64,000 nt of DNA from Oscillospiraceae bacterium (GTDB taxonomy: Bacteria; Bacillota; Clostridia; Oscillospirales; Acutalibacteraceae): contig SVPR01000002.1 in assembly GCA_015065785.1 (NCBI GenBank), forward strand, positions 1-64,000, written 5' to 3'. Below the pieces are notes generated by a model that searched no databases, was not told where the DNA came from, and was given only the letters and a program-made list of their open reading frames with translations. The translations under genes were made by a program, and so were the position numbers. This document shows, piece by piece, positions 35,378-43,969 of the stretch (positions are counted from its first letter, which is position 1; every line of letters starts with the position of its first letter).

Positions 35378-35999
35378 CTAAAACTCGGTTAATTGAGCAT
35401 AAAACTCAGTTAACCGAGTTGTTTTGTGAAATTTAACACTTTTGACTAATTTTGTAGAAGATTTCAAAATTGCTTGATTTAATTTGAAAAAATTGGTATA
35501 TTGAAGTTAAGAAAAGACAACGGACGGCGCAGGACACAGAACCGTCCCCTGTCTTACTGTCTTACTGTCTTACTGTCTTACCACCCTGTCTTACCAATAA
35601 CTAAAACTCGGTTAATTGAGCATAAAACTCAGTTAACCGAGTTGTTTTGTGAAATTTAACACTTTTGACTAATTTTGTAGAAGATTTCAAAATTGCTTGA
35701 TTTAATTTGAAAAATTTGGTATATTGAAGTTAAGAAAAGACAACGGACGGCGCAGGACACAGAACCGTCCCCTGTCTTACTGTCTTACTGTCTTACCACC
35801 CTGTCTTACCAATAACTAAAACTCGGTTAATTGAGCATAAAACTCAGTTAACCGAGTTGTTTTGTGAAATTTAACACTTTTGACTAATTTTGTAGAAGAT
35901 TTCAAAATTGCTTGATTTAATTTGAAAAATTTGGTATATTGAAGTTAAGAAAAGACAACGGACGGCGCAGGACGCAGAACCGTCCCCTGTCTTATTAGT
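35375..35999. repeat. Three tandem ~215-223 bp copies of the RAYT 3' flank
   Basis: Copies start at 35375, 35598 and 35813. Each holds a hairpin with the arms ACTCGGTTAATTGAG and CTCAGTTAACCGAGT, a conserved A+T-rich stretch, and a REP palindrome GGACGG...CCGTCC (35522-35547, 35745-35770, 35960-35985), ending in TGTCTTAC octamers (four, three and none in tandem, respectively). Copy 1 begins inside the transposase stop codon, and its first hairpin, followed by GTTTTG, may act as a terminator. Copies differ by only a few substitutions, so the amplification is recent. Confidence 0.92.
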
Positions 36000-36036
36000 A
36001 GATATAAATTGTTTATTAGGAGGTTTATTATATTAT

Positions 36037-36480
36037 ATGTTTTTTAGAAAACAGGAAATATTATTTATTGAAACGATAATATTTCTATGTATGTTGTTAT
36101 CAGCTTCGCTTTTTATTCTGAGTTTTGATTTTTGGTATTTTTTGCTTTCTTTTTTTGGCTTTCTTTTGGTTTTAACTTTATGTATAATATCCCCTGAAGA
36201 ATATATCTTGATAGATGATACTGGAATTTCAAATCACCTCAAAAACGATTGTTTGTGGAAATATTCCTGGGATGAAATTGCTGATTTGCGTATAAGTAAA
36301 AGATACAGACAAAAAGCAATTGAGATCTTTTTGAAATCAACAAAAGAAGAGGATAAATTAGAATATTCCCACAACTATTTCCAATACGGAAAAAAAGCAA
36401 AAAAAGCACTTGCAATTTATTATCCGAAAGAAATAAAAAAATTAAAACGCGGCTTGGTAAATGGTGAGTTTATAGATTGA
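36037..36480 (+). CDS. Small membrane protein with PH-like cytoplasmic part
   Basis: 147 residues. Two adjacent hydrophobic segments (about 8-32 and 35-55) are followed by a soluble beta-rich part (about 60-147) beginning YILIDDTGISNHLKND and WDEIADLRISKR, resembling the bacterial PH-like (YdbS/YokE-type) or STM3941 fold. RBS AGGAGG 17 nt upstream, a little far. A+T-rich like the gene at 33795. It stands downstream of the triplicated REP region and ends at another REP motif. Possibly a second, orphan immunity gene of the RHS locus; this is inference. Confidence 0.65.
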   Translation: MFFRKQEILFIETIIFLCMLLSASLFILSFDFWYFLLSFFGFLLVLTLCIISPEEYILIDDTGISNHLKNDCLWKYSWDEIADLRISKRYRQKAIEIFLKSTKEEDKLEYSHNYFQYGKKAKKALAIYYPKEIKKLKRGLVNGEFID

Positions 36481-36520
36481 CAATCAGGGGACGGCTGATT
36501 TTCTGATGACTTTAATTGAT

Positions 36521-36768
36521 TCAGGGATCAGGAAACAGGAAACAGAAAACAGGAAACAGAAAACAGGAAACAGGAAACAGGAAACAGGAAACAGGAAACA
36601 GGAAACAGGAAACAGGAAACAGGAAACAGGAAACAGGAAACAGGAAACAGAAAACAGGATAATATAAATCATCCTATCATTTTTAGTTGATATTAAAACC
36701 AACTTTAAATGATAGGATGTTTTTATGTAGCGGAGCACTGTTTTCTGCTTCCTGTTTTCTGGTTTCTT
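36521..36768. repeat. Palindromic element with a 20-unit heptamer array (copy F)
   Basis: Twenty in-phase heptamers from 36521 to 36660, mostly ACAGGAA with ACAGAAA variants, are followed by a 50-nt core palindrome (36670-36719, CATCCTATCATTT...AAATGATAGGATG) and four inverse heptamers TTTTCTG/CTTCCTG/GTTTCTT (36741-36768). The long left array and short right array are inverted versions of the same word. No ORF inside is credible. Confidence 0.9.
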
Positions 36769-36779
36769 AACAATACAAC

Positions 36780-37985
36780 TCAATTGAGTTGTATTGTTAG
36801 GTCACTCATCGCATACGACACGCACGGGTGAATAATTCCGTGTTTGGTGTCAGCAAGGCGTCTTGAATCTGTTCCGTTTGGAATGAATACATTGCCTTTT
36901 GTGAGTCTTGCTCTGCAAAATCCGCAAGAGCCAACTCTGCAATGGGAAAGCGAGGGGATACCCGCTCTTTCGAGTGCGACTAAAATTGTTTCTTCAGCAG
37001 GGCAGTTAATGGTTGCAATTACCTTGCCATCTTTTTTTACCTTGCACTCAAAGGCTTTGCCGATGCTTTCTACAGGGAAATCAGGTATAGTGCGTGAATC
37101 CTTTATCTGAGAGCCAATGTTAAGTCTTATTGCTTTTCTTTCCAAGCCTAATTCTGTAATTTGTGTAGAAATAAGATTTAAAAGCTGAGTAGAGCCATCA
37201 ATAAAAATGCTGTATTTTTCAGGTGGTGCATATTTTTCAATGAGCTGTTTTGTAATAAATCCTCGTTCATAATTTTCAACCTTTTCATCACTGAAAACAA
37301 AAATCACATTGAAATTTCTTGTGTTTTTCTGAATTTCTGAAAGCTCATCCATAAATACAGCATCGCTCTTTTTACGGCAGCTGTAAAATAATGTAAGGTT
37401 AACTGAAAGTGATTTTTCCTCTATTGCCCTTGCCATAGATAAAAATGCAGGAATACCGTCATTGTCAGCGATGCCTATTAAAAACGGGTAATCTCTTAAG
37501 GTCTGATAATAAAAATTACCAAGAGGTGCAGAGGCTATAACCTCAGTGCCTTTTTCCCAGGTATTAAAAATATGAGTTGTAGCAAAGCCGTGAATGGCTT
37601 TTTTTACTTTAATCATATAAAAATCGTCATCACTTGAATCGTAAGGTGAAGAGCAGATTGTAAAAGGTCTTGTAACAACAGAACTTCCGATATTTAAGGT
37701 TATACTTAAATATTGACCGGGTCTGAAAAACGCAAGCTTGCCTGTGCCGTGTGCGGTGTCAGGTGTTAAAATGTAGCAACGCTCATCACGGTTTATTTCA
37801 ATAACCTCACGCACCTTTAAATATTGAATTTCAGGGTGAAGAAAATTTGCATTTGAATTTACAACAAAATTCTTTTTTAAAGGAGTGTTGAGTGCTTGAT
37901 TTATAGTGCTTTTTCTGTTTTCGGGTATTCTTACAAAATTAGAAAAATCCTTTAAAGCGGAGGTAACAATTACTTTATCTTTCAT
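36780..37985 (-). CDS. Flavin reductase with C-terminal 2Fe-2S ferredoxin domain
   Basis: 401 residues. A ferredoxin-reductase-type FAD domain (about 55-160; RPFTICSSP as FAD motif, GFATTHIFNTWEKG), an NAD(P)-binding domain (about 165-300), and a plant-type 2Fe-2S domain (about 315-401) with ligands in HCRVGSCGFC and HPCVSY (C-x4-C-x2-C...C). It would pass electrons from NAD(P)H through flavin to an iron-sulfur cluster and on to a partner. The start overlaps the stop of the upstream CrtI-like gene in an ATGA arrangement, with GGAGG upstream, so the two enzymes probably act together. Physiological acceptor unknown. Confidence 0.87.
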   Translation of the reverse strand: MKDKVIVTSALKDFSNFVRIPENRKSTINQALNTPLKKNFVVNSNANFLHPEIQYLKVREVIEINRDERCYILTPDTAHGTGKLAFFRPGQYLSITLNIGSSVVTRPFTICSSPYDSSDDDFYMIKVKKAIHGFATTHIFNTWEKGTEVIASAPLGNFYYQTLRDYPFLIGIADNDGIPAFLSMARAIEEKSLSVNLTLFYSCRKKSDAVFMDELSEIQKNTRNFNVIFVFSDEKVENYERGFITKQLIEKYAPPEKYSIFIDGSTQLLNLISTQITELGLERKAIRLNIGSQIKDSRTIPDFPVESIGKAFECKVKKDGKVIATINCPAEETILVALERAGIPSLSHCRVGSCGFCRARLTKGNVFIPNGTDSRRLADTKHGIIHPCVSYAMSDLTIQLN

Positions 37986-39541
37986 TTTGCTTCCTCCTTA
38001 TTCAAGTCCTTTTCAATATCATTAAGCGTAGCGTAAGCAGTATTTCTCCCCGAAGAAATAGCAGAGCAAAAGCCTGAAAGCTGAGTGCCCCAACCACCAC
38101 AAAAGCGAAGTCCTTTTGTGTCACAGTCACTTTCCTCTGTCATAAAACGAGAAAGAAGATTGTCCCACTCGTCACCGGAATATCCGTAAATTACCCCCTG
38201 AGGAGTGTTCAGAAATCTTGCAAAGGTTAAAGGTGTGGCAATTTCAATTTCTTCGATATATTCGCTTATTTTTATTCCGGTTGCTTCTTCATAAAAAGCA
38301 ATAATTCGTTTTGCAAAATTATCTTTTTCGTTAAAGTAATTTTCGGGCTCAACATTTGCCCAGCAATTATCTGTAAAAAGTGTAGTGAATGTTAAAATGC
38401 AGGTGCCTTTAGGTGAACAACCCGGATTTGCATTATTAAGACAGCTTACAATGCACATATTGTTACTGCCTAAGGTTCTCATTAAGTTGTATTGAACAGA
38501 GGTGTCAGCAGTTTCTGTAAGAATTGTTGTGTAATTCTCTATGCCTAAATCACTTGCAGAACGGTTAAGTCCTAAATAAATTGTTGCACCTCTTGCACCA
38601 AAGGCTCTTGCGTTTGTTCTCTTGATTGCAGTAACCGGCACATCACTTGCTTTCATCATTTTTGAATAAGCGTCAGTTGGTGAACAGTTGCCGATAATAT
38701 GCTCACAAAAAATCTTTTCACCATTTTTCAAAATAACGCCTTTGGCTTTGCCTTTTTCAAAAATGATTCTTGCTACTTGAGAGTTGTAGCGTATCTGACT
38801 ACCGTTGTCTTCAATAAATCCGGCTAATGCAAGGCTTATTTCATTACTTCTTTCTTTAGGCACAAATGCACCGAATTGAATGTAAGAATAAAGAAGAATT
38901 ATATATTGAGTAAAACTTAAGCGGTCGCAATCTACACCGAGTAAGCACCAAAGACCAGATAAAATTTCAACAGCCTTTTGCGGAATATGAAGAGCAGAAA
39001 AAACCTGATTAACAGAGTAGGGGGCAGTTCTTACAAAATCTCCGTAGTCCTTTAAAAGACTTTTAGCAAAGCTCATATTGATTTTTTCATCGACGGAGCA
39101 AAGATAATTTGTAGCCTTAACTGTGTTCTCCGCTAAATCGAAAAGTCTTGTGAGGGACTCCTTGCTGTTCGGGGCATATTCTTCTACTGCATTTATAAAA
39201 TTTTCAATACCAAACGGAAGAGTAGCGTCAATTTTTTCGCCGTTTTTAGATTTGGTAATAATTCTGAAAGCAGTTTCAGGCTCGCACCATTCAATTTTTT
39301 CTGTGATGCCTAATTCATCGAAAATAATGCGCACATCACCAACACCTTGCGATTTAGAGTAACCGTAAAGTGAATGTAATGAAGCTTCAAATTCAAATCT
39401 GCCACGGGTAAAGCTTGTAGCACTTCCACCGGGAGTAAGGCCCTTTTCTAAGACTAAAACTCTTTTTCCTTCTTTTGTAGCACAAGCGGCAGAAGTAAGA
39501 CCACCAAGACCTGCACCAATTACAATAATATCAAAATCCAT
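37982..39541 (-). CDS. CrtI/RetSat-like FAD-dependent oxidoreductase
   Basis: 519 residues. N-terminal dinucleotide-binding motif DIIVIGAGLGGLTSAACATKEG with the following VLVLEKGLTPGGSATSF, and a C-terminal FAD-contact segment GLRFCGGWG...GFCSAISSGRNTA. This is the phytoene desaturase/retinol saturase-like branch of flavin amine-oxidoreductases, which saturate or desaturate polyenes. No other carotenoid genes (crtB, crtE) are near, so the substrate may be a diet- or host-derived polyene or lipid. Translationally coupled to the 2Fe-2S reductase gene downstream. Confidence 0.85.
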   Translation of the reverse strand: MDFDIIVIGAGLGGLTSAACATKEGKRVLVLEKGLTPGGSATSFTRGRFEFEASLHSLYGYSKSQGVGDVRIIFDELGITEKIEWCEPETAFRIITKSKNGEKIDATLPFGIENFINAVEEYAPNSKESLTRLFDLAENTVKATNYLCSVDEKINMSFAKSLLKDYGDFVRTAPYSVNQVFSALHIPQKAVEILSGLWCLLGVDCDRLSFTQYIILLYSYIQFGAFVPKERSNEISLALAGFIEDNGSQIRYNSQVARIIFEKGKAKGVILKNGEKIFCEHIIGNCSPTDAYSKMMKASDVPVTAIKRTNARAFGARGATIYLGLNRSASDLGIENYTTILTETADTSVQYNLMRTLGSNNMCIVSCLNNANPGCSPKGTCILTFTTLFTDNCWANVEPENYFNEKDNFAKRIIAFYEEATGIKISEYIEEIEIATPLTFARFLNTPQGVIYGYSGDEWDNLLSRFMTEESDCDTKGLRFCGGWGTQLSGFCSAISSGRNTAYATLNDIEKDLNKEEAK

Positions 39542-39562
39542 AAATTTCTCACTTTTAAAATT

Positions 39563-40273
39563 TTATACAATTTTATCGTCAGTTGCTTCACCTGGTGAAG
39601 TAATCGGAATAACCTCACCTAAATATGTAGGCTCCGGTTTTATTATGCACCAGATGAAATCTTTAACTCTTGCTAAAAATTCTCTTGAATCGTTATAAAG
39701 CTCTTTGGTGAAAGCAAAATTAAAATAGCCATCTGCAGTAACACCGTAAGCCTCAAGCCCTAACTTTCTAGCGTCGTAAATAGCTCTGTAAATATGAAAT
39801 TCCTGAGTTACGATAATTAAGCTTTCTACTTCAAAAATTTCTTTTGCTCTGTACATTGATTCGTAAGTTGAAAAACCTGCGTGGTCCATAAGTATATTAG
39901 TAGCGACAGCATCCACATTATCTATTGCAAATTGCTTCATAGTGTTAACCTCGTCATAATCTTCTCTGCCGTGGTCACCACTCATTAAAATTCTATCAGT
40001 ACAGCCGGTGTTAAAAACCTCAACACCTCTGAAAATTCTCTCTTGCAAAATGGGAGTGGGTTGCCCGTTTCTGATGCCGGCACCTAAAACTAAAACGCAG
40101 TCAACATTATAATCTTTTGTCTCTTCTACGGTTAATATGTATTTACTCGAATATTCATAAATATAAGCGTTAATTAAAATCGGGATTTGCGCAAAAATAA
40201 CACCTAAAAGTAAAACGAACGATATTAGTTTTTTGAACTTTTTTTCTTTGTTTTTAACTCTTTTAAATTCCAT
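39563..40273 (-). CDS. SanA/YdcF-family DUF218 membrane protein
   Basis: 236 residues from the ATG at 40273; an in-frame ATG at 40294 lies only ~12 nt from the inferred transcript start and lacks an RBS, whereas AAGGGA precedes 40273. One N-terminal membrane helix (about 16-40), then a DUF218 domain: VDCVLVLGAG, RIFRGVEVF, ILMSGDHG and STYESMYRAKEIF, IVTQEFHIYRAIYDARKLG. SanA-like proteins influence envelope permeability (vancomycin sensitivity in E. coli) by an unknown reaction. It lies upstream of the CrtI-like operon, 21 bases away, and may be co-transcribed. Confidence 0.88.
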   Translation of the reverse strand: MEFKRVKNKEKKFKKLISFVLLLGVIFAQIPILINAYIYEYSSKYILTVEETKDYNVDCVLVLGAGIRNGQPTPILQERIFRGVEVFNTGCTDRILMSGDHGREDYDEVNTMKQFAIDNVDAVATNILMDHAGFSTYESMYRAKEIFEVESLIIVTQEFHIYRAIYDARKLGLEAYGVTADGYFNFAFTKELYNDSREFLARVKDFIWCIIKPEPTYLGEVIPITSPGEATDDKIV

Positions 40274-40312
40274 AACCAAGCTTTCCCTTTTCATTTCTGT
40301 TTTTATAAAGAA

Positions 40313-40341
40313 ATTTTACACCAAAATTTTACATAAATCAA
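40313..40341 (-). promoter_or_regulatory. Promoter of the sanA-like operon
   Basis: TTGATT (complement of 40336-40341), 17-bp spacer, TAAAAT (complement of 40313-40318). Likely drives 39563-40273 and the two oxidoreductase genes downstream. Confidence 0.7.
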
Positions 40342-40402
40342 TAGAATAAAGGTATAATTTGGAATATTTAATTTGTTCTTAATAATTATAATTGATTTTT
40401 AT

Positions 40403-40431
40403 TTGACATTATGTTAAACTTTAAATATAGG
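40403..40431 (+). promoter_or_regulatory. Promoter of the yhhN-alaX-phosphatase run
   Basis: Consensus TTGACA (40403-40408), 17-bp spacer, TATAGG (40426-40431), then AAAGGAG as RBS before the ATG at 40452. Confidence 0.7.
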
Positions 40432-40451
40432 TTTATAAAGGAGCGAAGAAA

Positions 40452-41147
40452 ATGTTGTTTTACATTTGTTTAGCGTTAGGTATTATCAATTTAATTTTGT
40501 TTTTAATTCAGAGAAAGCCCGAAGTTTCATTAAGAGTTTTATTTTTTAAAACTACAACAAGCTGTTTGATGATTTTAACTGCACTCGCAGCATATTATGA
40601 AAATCAAAGCTGCTCTTTAGAATTAGCATTGCTTTTCTTTGCGGGCTGTGTCTGCGGACTTTTGGGCGATATATGGCTTGATGCGAAATACATATTCAAA
40701 GCAGAAGAAAACGGACTTTTAAAAGCCGGCTTCACAAGCTTTTTAATAGGTCATATTTTCTATTCTTTCGCTATGTTTATCGCTTATGGCGTTTCTACTA
40801 TTACTATAATTTGCGGTGTTATAGGTATTGCATTTGGTCCGTTCAGCTGTTGGTTTACTGAAAAAACAATGAAAGCGGAATTCGGGAAATCAAAGCTCAT
40901 TTCACTTGTTTACACAGCAGTTCTTGGCTTTACAACAGGTGTTGCTGTAGCAGTAGCTATTGAAAATGATTTTGCACTTTTCTCAATATTAAGAGTAGTT
41001 GGTATGGTTTTATTCTTCGCTTCTGATGCAGTTCTTGCACAGATTTATTTCTGCAAAAACAAAAATACAAGATTAAATGTAGTTATAAACCATCTCCTTT
41101 ATTACGGTGCTCAATTCTTAATGGCGTCATCATTATTTGTTTCTTGA
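40452..41147 (+). CDS. YhhN/TMEM86-family membrane protein (putative lysoplasmalogenase)
   Basis: 231 residues, about eight membrane helices. The two conserved acidic positions of the family are present: GLLGDIWLD (about 75-83) and LFFASDAVLA (about 190-199). Family members in mammals and Legionella hydrolyse the vinyl-ether bond of lysoplasmalogens; gut Clostridia make plasmalogens, so the role is plausible. Strong promoter and RBS upstream. The next gene starts within 13 bases on the same strand. Confidence 0.8.
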   Translation: MLFYICLALGIINLILFLIQRKPEVSLRVLFFKTTTSCLMILTALAAYYENQSCSLELALLFFAGCVCGLLGDIWLDAKYIFKAEENGLLKAGFTSFLIGHIFYSFAMFIAYGVSTITIICGVIGIAFGPFSCWFTEKTMKAEFGKSKLISLVYTAVLGFTTGVAVAVAIENDFALFSILRVVGMVLFFASDAVLAQIYFCKNKNTRLNVVINHLLYYGAQFLMASSLFVS

Positions 41148-41159
41148 TTGGTGATAAAA

Positions 41160-42314
41160 ATGCAGACACAAAGATTATATTATGAAGACAGTTTTATAAA
41201 AGATTTTACAGCTGAAGCTATCTCTTGTGAAAAAAGAGATGGCTTTTATGCCGTTATGCTTGACAAAACTGCATTTTTCCCTGAGGGTGGCGGTCAGAAA
41301 TCCGATTCAGGTTTTATTGGCTCTGTCCGGGTTTTTGAGGTTCTTGAGGAAAACGGCGAAATAATACATAAAACAAAAGAGCCTGTTGAAGTGAATCAGG
41401 AATATACTTGTAAAATAGATTGGAACTTGAGATTTTCCCGAATGCAAAACCATTCGGGTGAGCACATTGTTTCAGGGTTAGTTCATAAAAAGTATGGTTA
41501 TGACAATGTCGGCTTCCATATGGAAGAGGATTATGTAACAATTGATTTTAACGGTGAATTAACCCGTGAACAGCTTGACGAAATTGAAGACGAGGCGAAC
41601 GAAGCAATTTATAAAAATCTTGCGTTTAAAACATATTTCCCAAGTGAAGAAGAGTTGAAAACACTCGATTATCGTAGCAAATTAGAGCTTACAGAGGATG
41701 TAAGAATAGTAGAAATTGAGGGTGTAGATGTTTGTGCCTGTTGTGCGCCTCATGTTAAAGCTTCGGGCGAAATAGGTGTTATAAAATTACTCGACTTTAT
41801 GAAGCATCGCGGTGGCGTCAGAATTGTTATGAAAGCAGGAAGACTTGCTTTAATTGACTACCGTGAAAAGTACAAAAATGCTTTGGGAATTTCAAATTTA
41901 CTTTCTGTAAAGCAACAGGATGTTTTTACAGCAACAGAAAAGTTTTATAACGATTTATCAGAAGAAAGACGCAAGTTTTATGAATACAGAATGTCAGTAG
42001 CCAACAGAGATAAAGAAAAGCTTGAAGAGATAAACGACTCTTTAATTTTAATTACTGACGGCTATGATGCTGATATGATGCGTGATGTTGTAAATTATGC
42101 GCTTGAAAAAACAGAAAAATATGCAGGTGTTTTTTCGGGGACAGACAATGACGGCTATTCATTTGTAATTGCATCAAAAACACAGGATATGAATTTATTC
42201 AGAAACAGACTTAATTCTGAATTAAATGGTCGTGGCGGTGGTCGTGACGGAATGATTCAAGGCAAAGCCACTACCCAAAAAATAAATATTATAGATTTCT
42301 TTAAGGAAGTGTAA
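41160..42314 (+). CDS. Alanyl-tRNA editing protein AlaX-L (with DHHA1)
   Basis: 384 residues from the ATG at 41160; a TTG at 41148 is less likely. Editing domain similar to that of AlaRS: FPEGGGQ (substrate loop), zinc ligands H98 and H102 in HSGEH, and C194/H198 in CCAPH. The C-terminal DHHA1 domain (about 300-384) contains the glycine-rich GRGGGRDGMIQG. It hydrolyses Ser- or Gly-tRNA(Ala) formed by mischarging. Length fits the large AlaX class. Encoded directly after yhhN and 3 bases before the phosphatase gene, so part of one transcript; that mixture looks like a housekeeping run without a shared pathway. Confidence 0.92.
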   Translation: MQTQRLYYEDSFIKDFTAEAISCEKRDGFYAVMLDKTAFFPEGGGQKSDSGFIGSVRVFEVLEENGEIIHKTKEPVEVNQEYTCKIDWNLRFSRMQNHSGEHIVSGLVHKKYGYDNVGFHMEEDYVTIDFNGELTREQLDEIEDEANEAIYKNLAFKTYFPSEEELKTLDYRSKLELTEDVRIVEIEGVDVCACCAPHVKASGEIGVIKLLDFMKHRGGVRIVMKAGRLALIDYREKYKNALGISNLLSVKQQDVFTATEKFYNDLSEERRKFYEYRMSVANRDKEKLEEINDSLILITDGYDADMMRDVVNYALEKTEKYAGVFSGTDNDGYSFVIASKTQDMNLFRNRLNSELNGRGGGRDGMIQGKATTQKINIIDFFKEV

Positions 42315-42317
42315 AAT

Positions 42318-43949
42318 ATGAGTGAATTAAAAGTAAAACCACCAAGAGGCAGTGAAAAAAATCCTGACCATATTTTTATAAGTATCAAAGGTGATGCTAA
42401 AACATCAATGACAGTTACCTGGAGAACAAGTGTTGATGTTACTTCAGGTTATGCATTAGTAAGAGAAGACGGCAAAAGCGATTCAGTAAAATATGACGCT
42501 GTTACTGATGTGTTTGAGAGTGATATTGATATCAGTAATATGTTCTGGGCAGATATCTTGAACTTAAAGCCCGGCACAAAATATTTCTACACTGTAGGTA
42601 ATGACGAATACAGAAGTGAAGAATTCTATTTCACAACTGAGGAAGAAAATGCAGAAAGCTTTAAGTTTATCTGCGTTTCAGACCAACAGTCAGGTCAGCC
42701 TTTTGAATTACCTGACTACTCAAGCTTCAATGCAGTTTTAACTAAAGTTTTAGAAGAAAACCCTGACACAAAATTTATTTTAACGGCAGGTGACAACACA
42801 GACTGCGGTCAGCACGAGGTACAGTGGAACGGTGCTTTTTCAGGTCTTAAGGGCATTGTTGAGCATATTCCGTTTATGATGACCTTAGGCAATCATGATA
42901 ATCGTGGCTTCCAGGATTACAAAAACGGAATTGGCAGATATTACTCCGAGCCTGCTGAATTCTTCAGTAAGCAATTCAAAGGCTCATACCCATTCAACGG
43001 CCCTGAGGGCTGGGAAACAGAAAACTATTCATTTAATTATGGTAATGTTCATTTTAATGTTATTGGCGTTAACGAGCCTGAAAAGGTTAATGAATGGTTA
43101 ATCCGTGATATTGATGCTACTGACAGAGTATGGAAATTTGGCTCATATCACTTTCCGATGTATTATGCAGGGCCTGAGCTCAGTAATGATGACGGTTTCC
43201 CGATGATGCGTGAGGGTATTGAAAAAATGGATGTTCTTTTTGCAGGTCACGAGCATAACTTTGCAAGAACATTCCCGATAAAAAATGAAGAGTTGTTCGA
43301 TAAGCCATCACAAGGCACAATTCACTATGAATTAGGTAACAGTAACTCTAACCCACCAGGCACAATGTCCTGCCATAAGGTGTGGCACGCTGCTCACTTC
43401 CCTTGCGAAGAACAAATTTCTACAGTTGCTATTGTTGAAGTGTTTAAAGATAAGGTAAAGCTTACTTCAAAAATAGTAGAGGACGGCAGAATTATTGACG
43501 AGTGTATTATAGATAAAAAGAATGACTGTATTTACCCAATCGCTTTAGCACCAATTTTTAAAAGAAGAACAAGAACATTCTATAAAGGTGTCGGTTTAGG
43601 TCTTAGTGAGCGTGGGCAGATTCCTGAATTTAAAGACGGAATGTGGTTTTCACCATTGGCAGTTATGTTTACTGCTATTGGTGCAGATGTAAAAAAAGAA
43701 GAGGGTAAAGTAACCTTAGGAATCTATGGCAAGAGTGCTACATTTACAGAGGGCTCTGACATAGCAAAAACAGATGACGGTGAAATTACACTTCCTGCAG
43801 CGGTTTATCGTGGTGCTAACAGTCAGCTTTACATTCCGCTTGAAGCAATAGTTCCTTGCTTTAATATGAAGTGGGCTTATTCAAAGAGAAATAATTACCT
43901 CACTATTGAGCATGTAGATGAAGCAATTCCAATGACAAAACAACCATAA
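42318..43949 (+). CDS. Purple-acid-phosphatase-like metallophosphoesterase
   Basis: 543 residues. N-terminal Fn3-like domain (about 18-110; MTVTWRTSVD, LKPGTKYFYTVG), a calcineurin-like catalytic domain (about 118-390) with all metal motifs: CVSDQQ in place of GDxG, LTAGDNTD, LGNHDNRG, YHFPMYY and GHEHNFAR, and a C-terminal region (about 420-535) similar to the copper-amine-oxidase-N-like stalk domain (GADVKKEEGKVTL). Such phosphatases are usually secreted, but no signal peptide is present. RBS AAGGAAG overlaps the alaX end. Substrate unknown. Confidence 0.85.
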   Translation: MSELKVKPPRGSEKNPDHIFISIKGDAKTSMTVTWRTSVDVTSGYALVREDGKSDSVKYDAVTDVFESDIDISNMFWADILNLKPGTKYFYTVGNDEYRSEEFYFTTEEENAESFKFICVSDQQSGQPFELPDYSSFNAVLTKVLEENPDTKFILTAGDNTDCGQHEVQWNGAFSGLKGIVEHIPFMMTLGNHDNRGFQDYKNGIGRYYSEPAEFFSKQFKGSYPFNGPEGWETENYSFNYGNVHFNVIGVNEPEKVNEWLIRDIDATDRVWKFGSYHFPMYYAGPELSNDDGFPMMREGIEKMDVLFAGHEHNFARTFPIKNEELFDKPSQGTIHYELGNSNSNPPGTMSCHKVWHAAHFPCEEQISTVAIVEVFKDKVKLTSKIVEDGRIIDECIIDKKNDCIYPIALAPIFKRRTRTFYKGVGLGLSERGQIPEFKDGMWFSPLAVMFTAIGADVKKEEGKVTLGIYGKSATFTEGSDIAKTDDGEITLPAAVYRGANSQLYIPLEAIVPCFNMKWAYSKRNNYLTIEHVDEAIPMTKQP

Positions 43950-43969
43950 TCAGCTTAAAGGATATAAAA

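Noticed and set aside
36521-36660. CRISPR-like repeat array
   Set aside because: The unit is 7 bp with no spacers, so it is a simple tandem array, and no cas gene is near.
36484-36783. 99-residue minus-strand ORF with repeated FLFPVSC
   Set aside because: It is just the translation of the ACAGGAA heptamer array; no RBS and no independent support.
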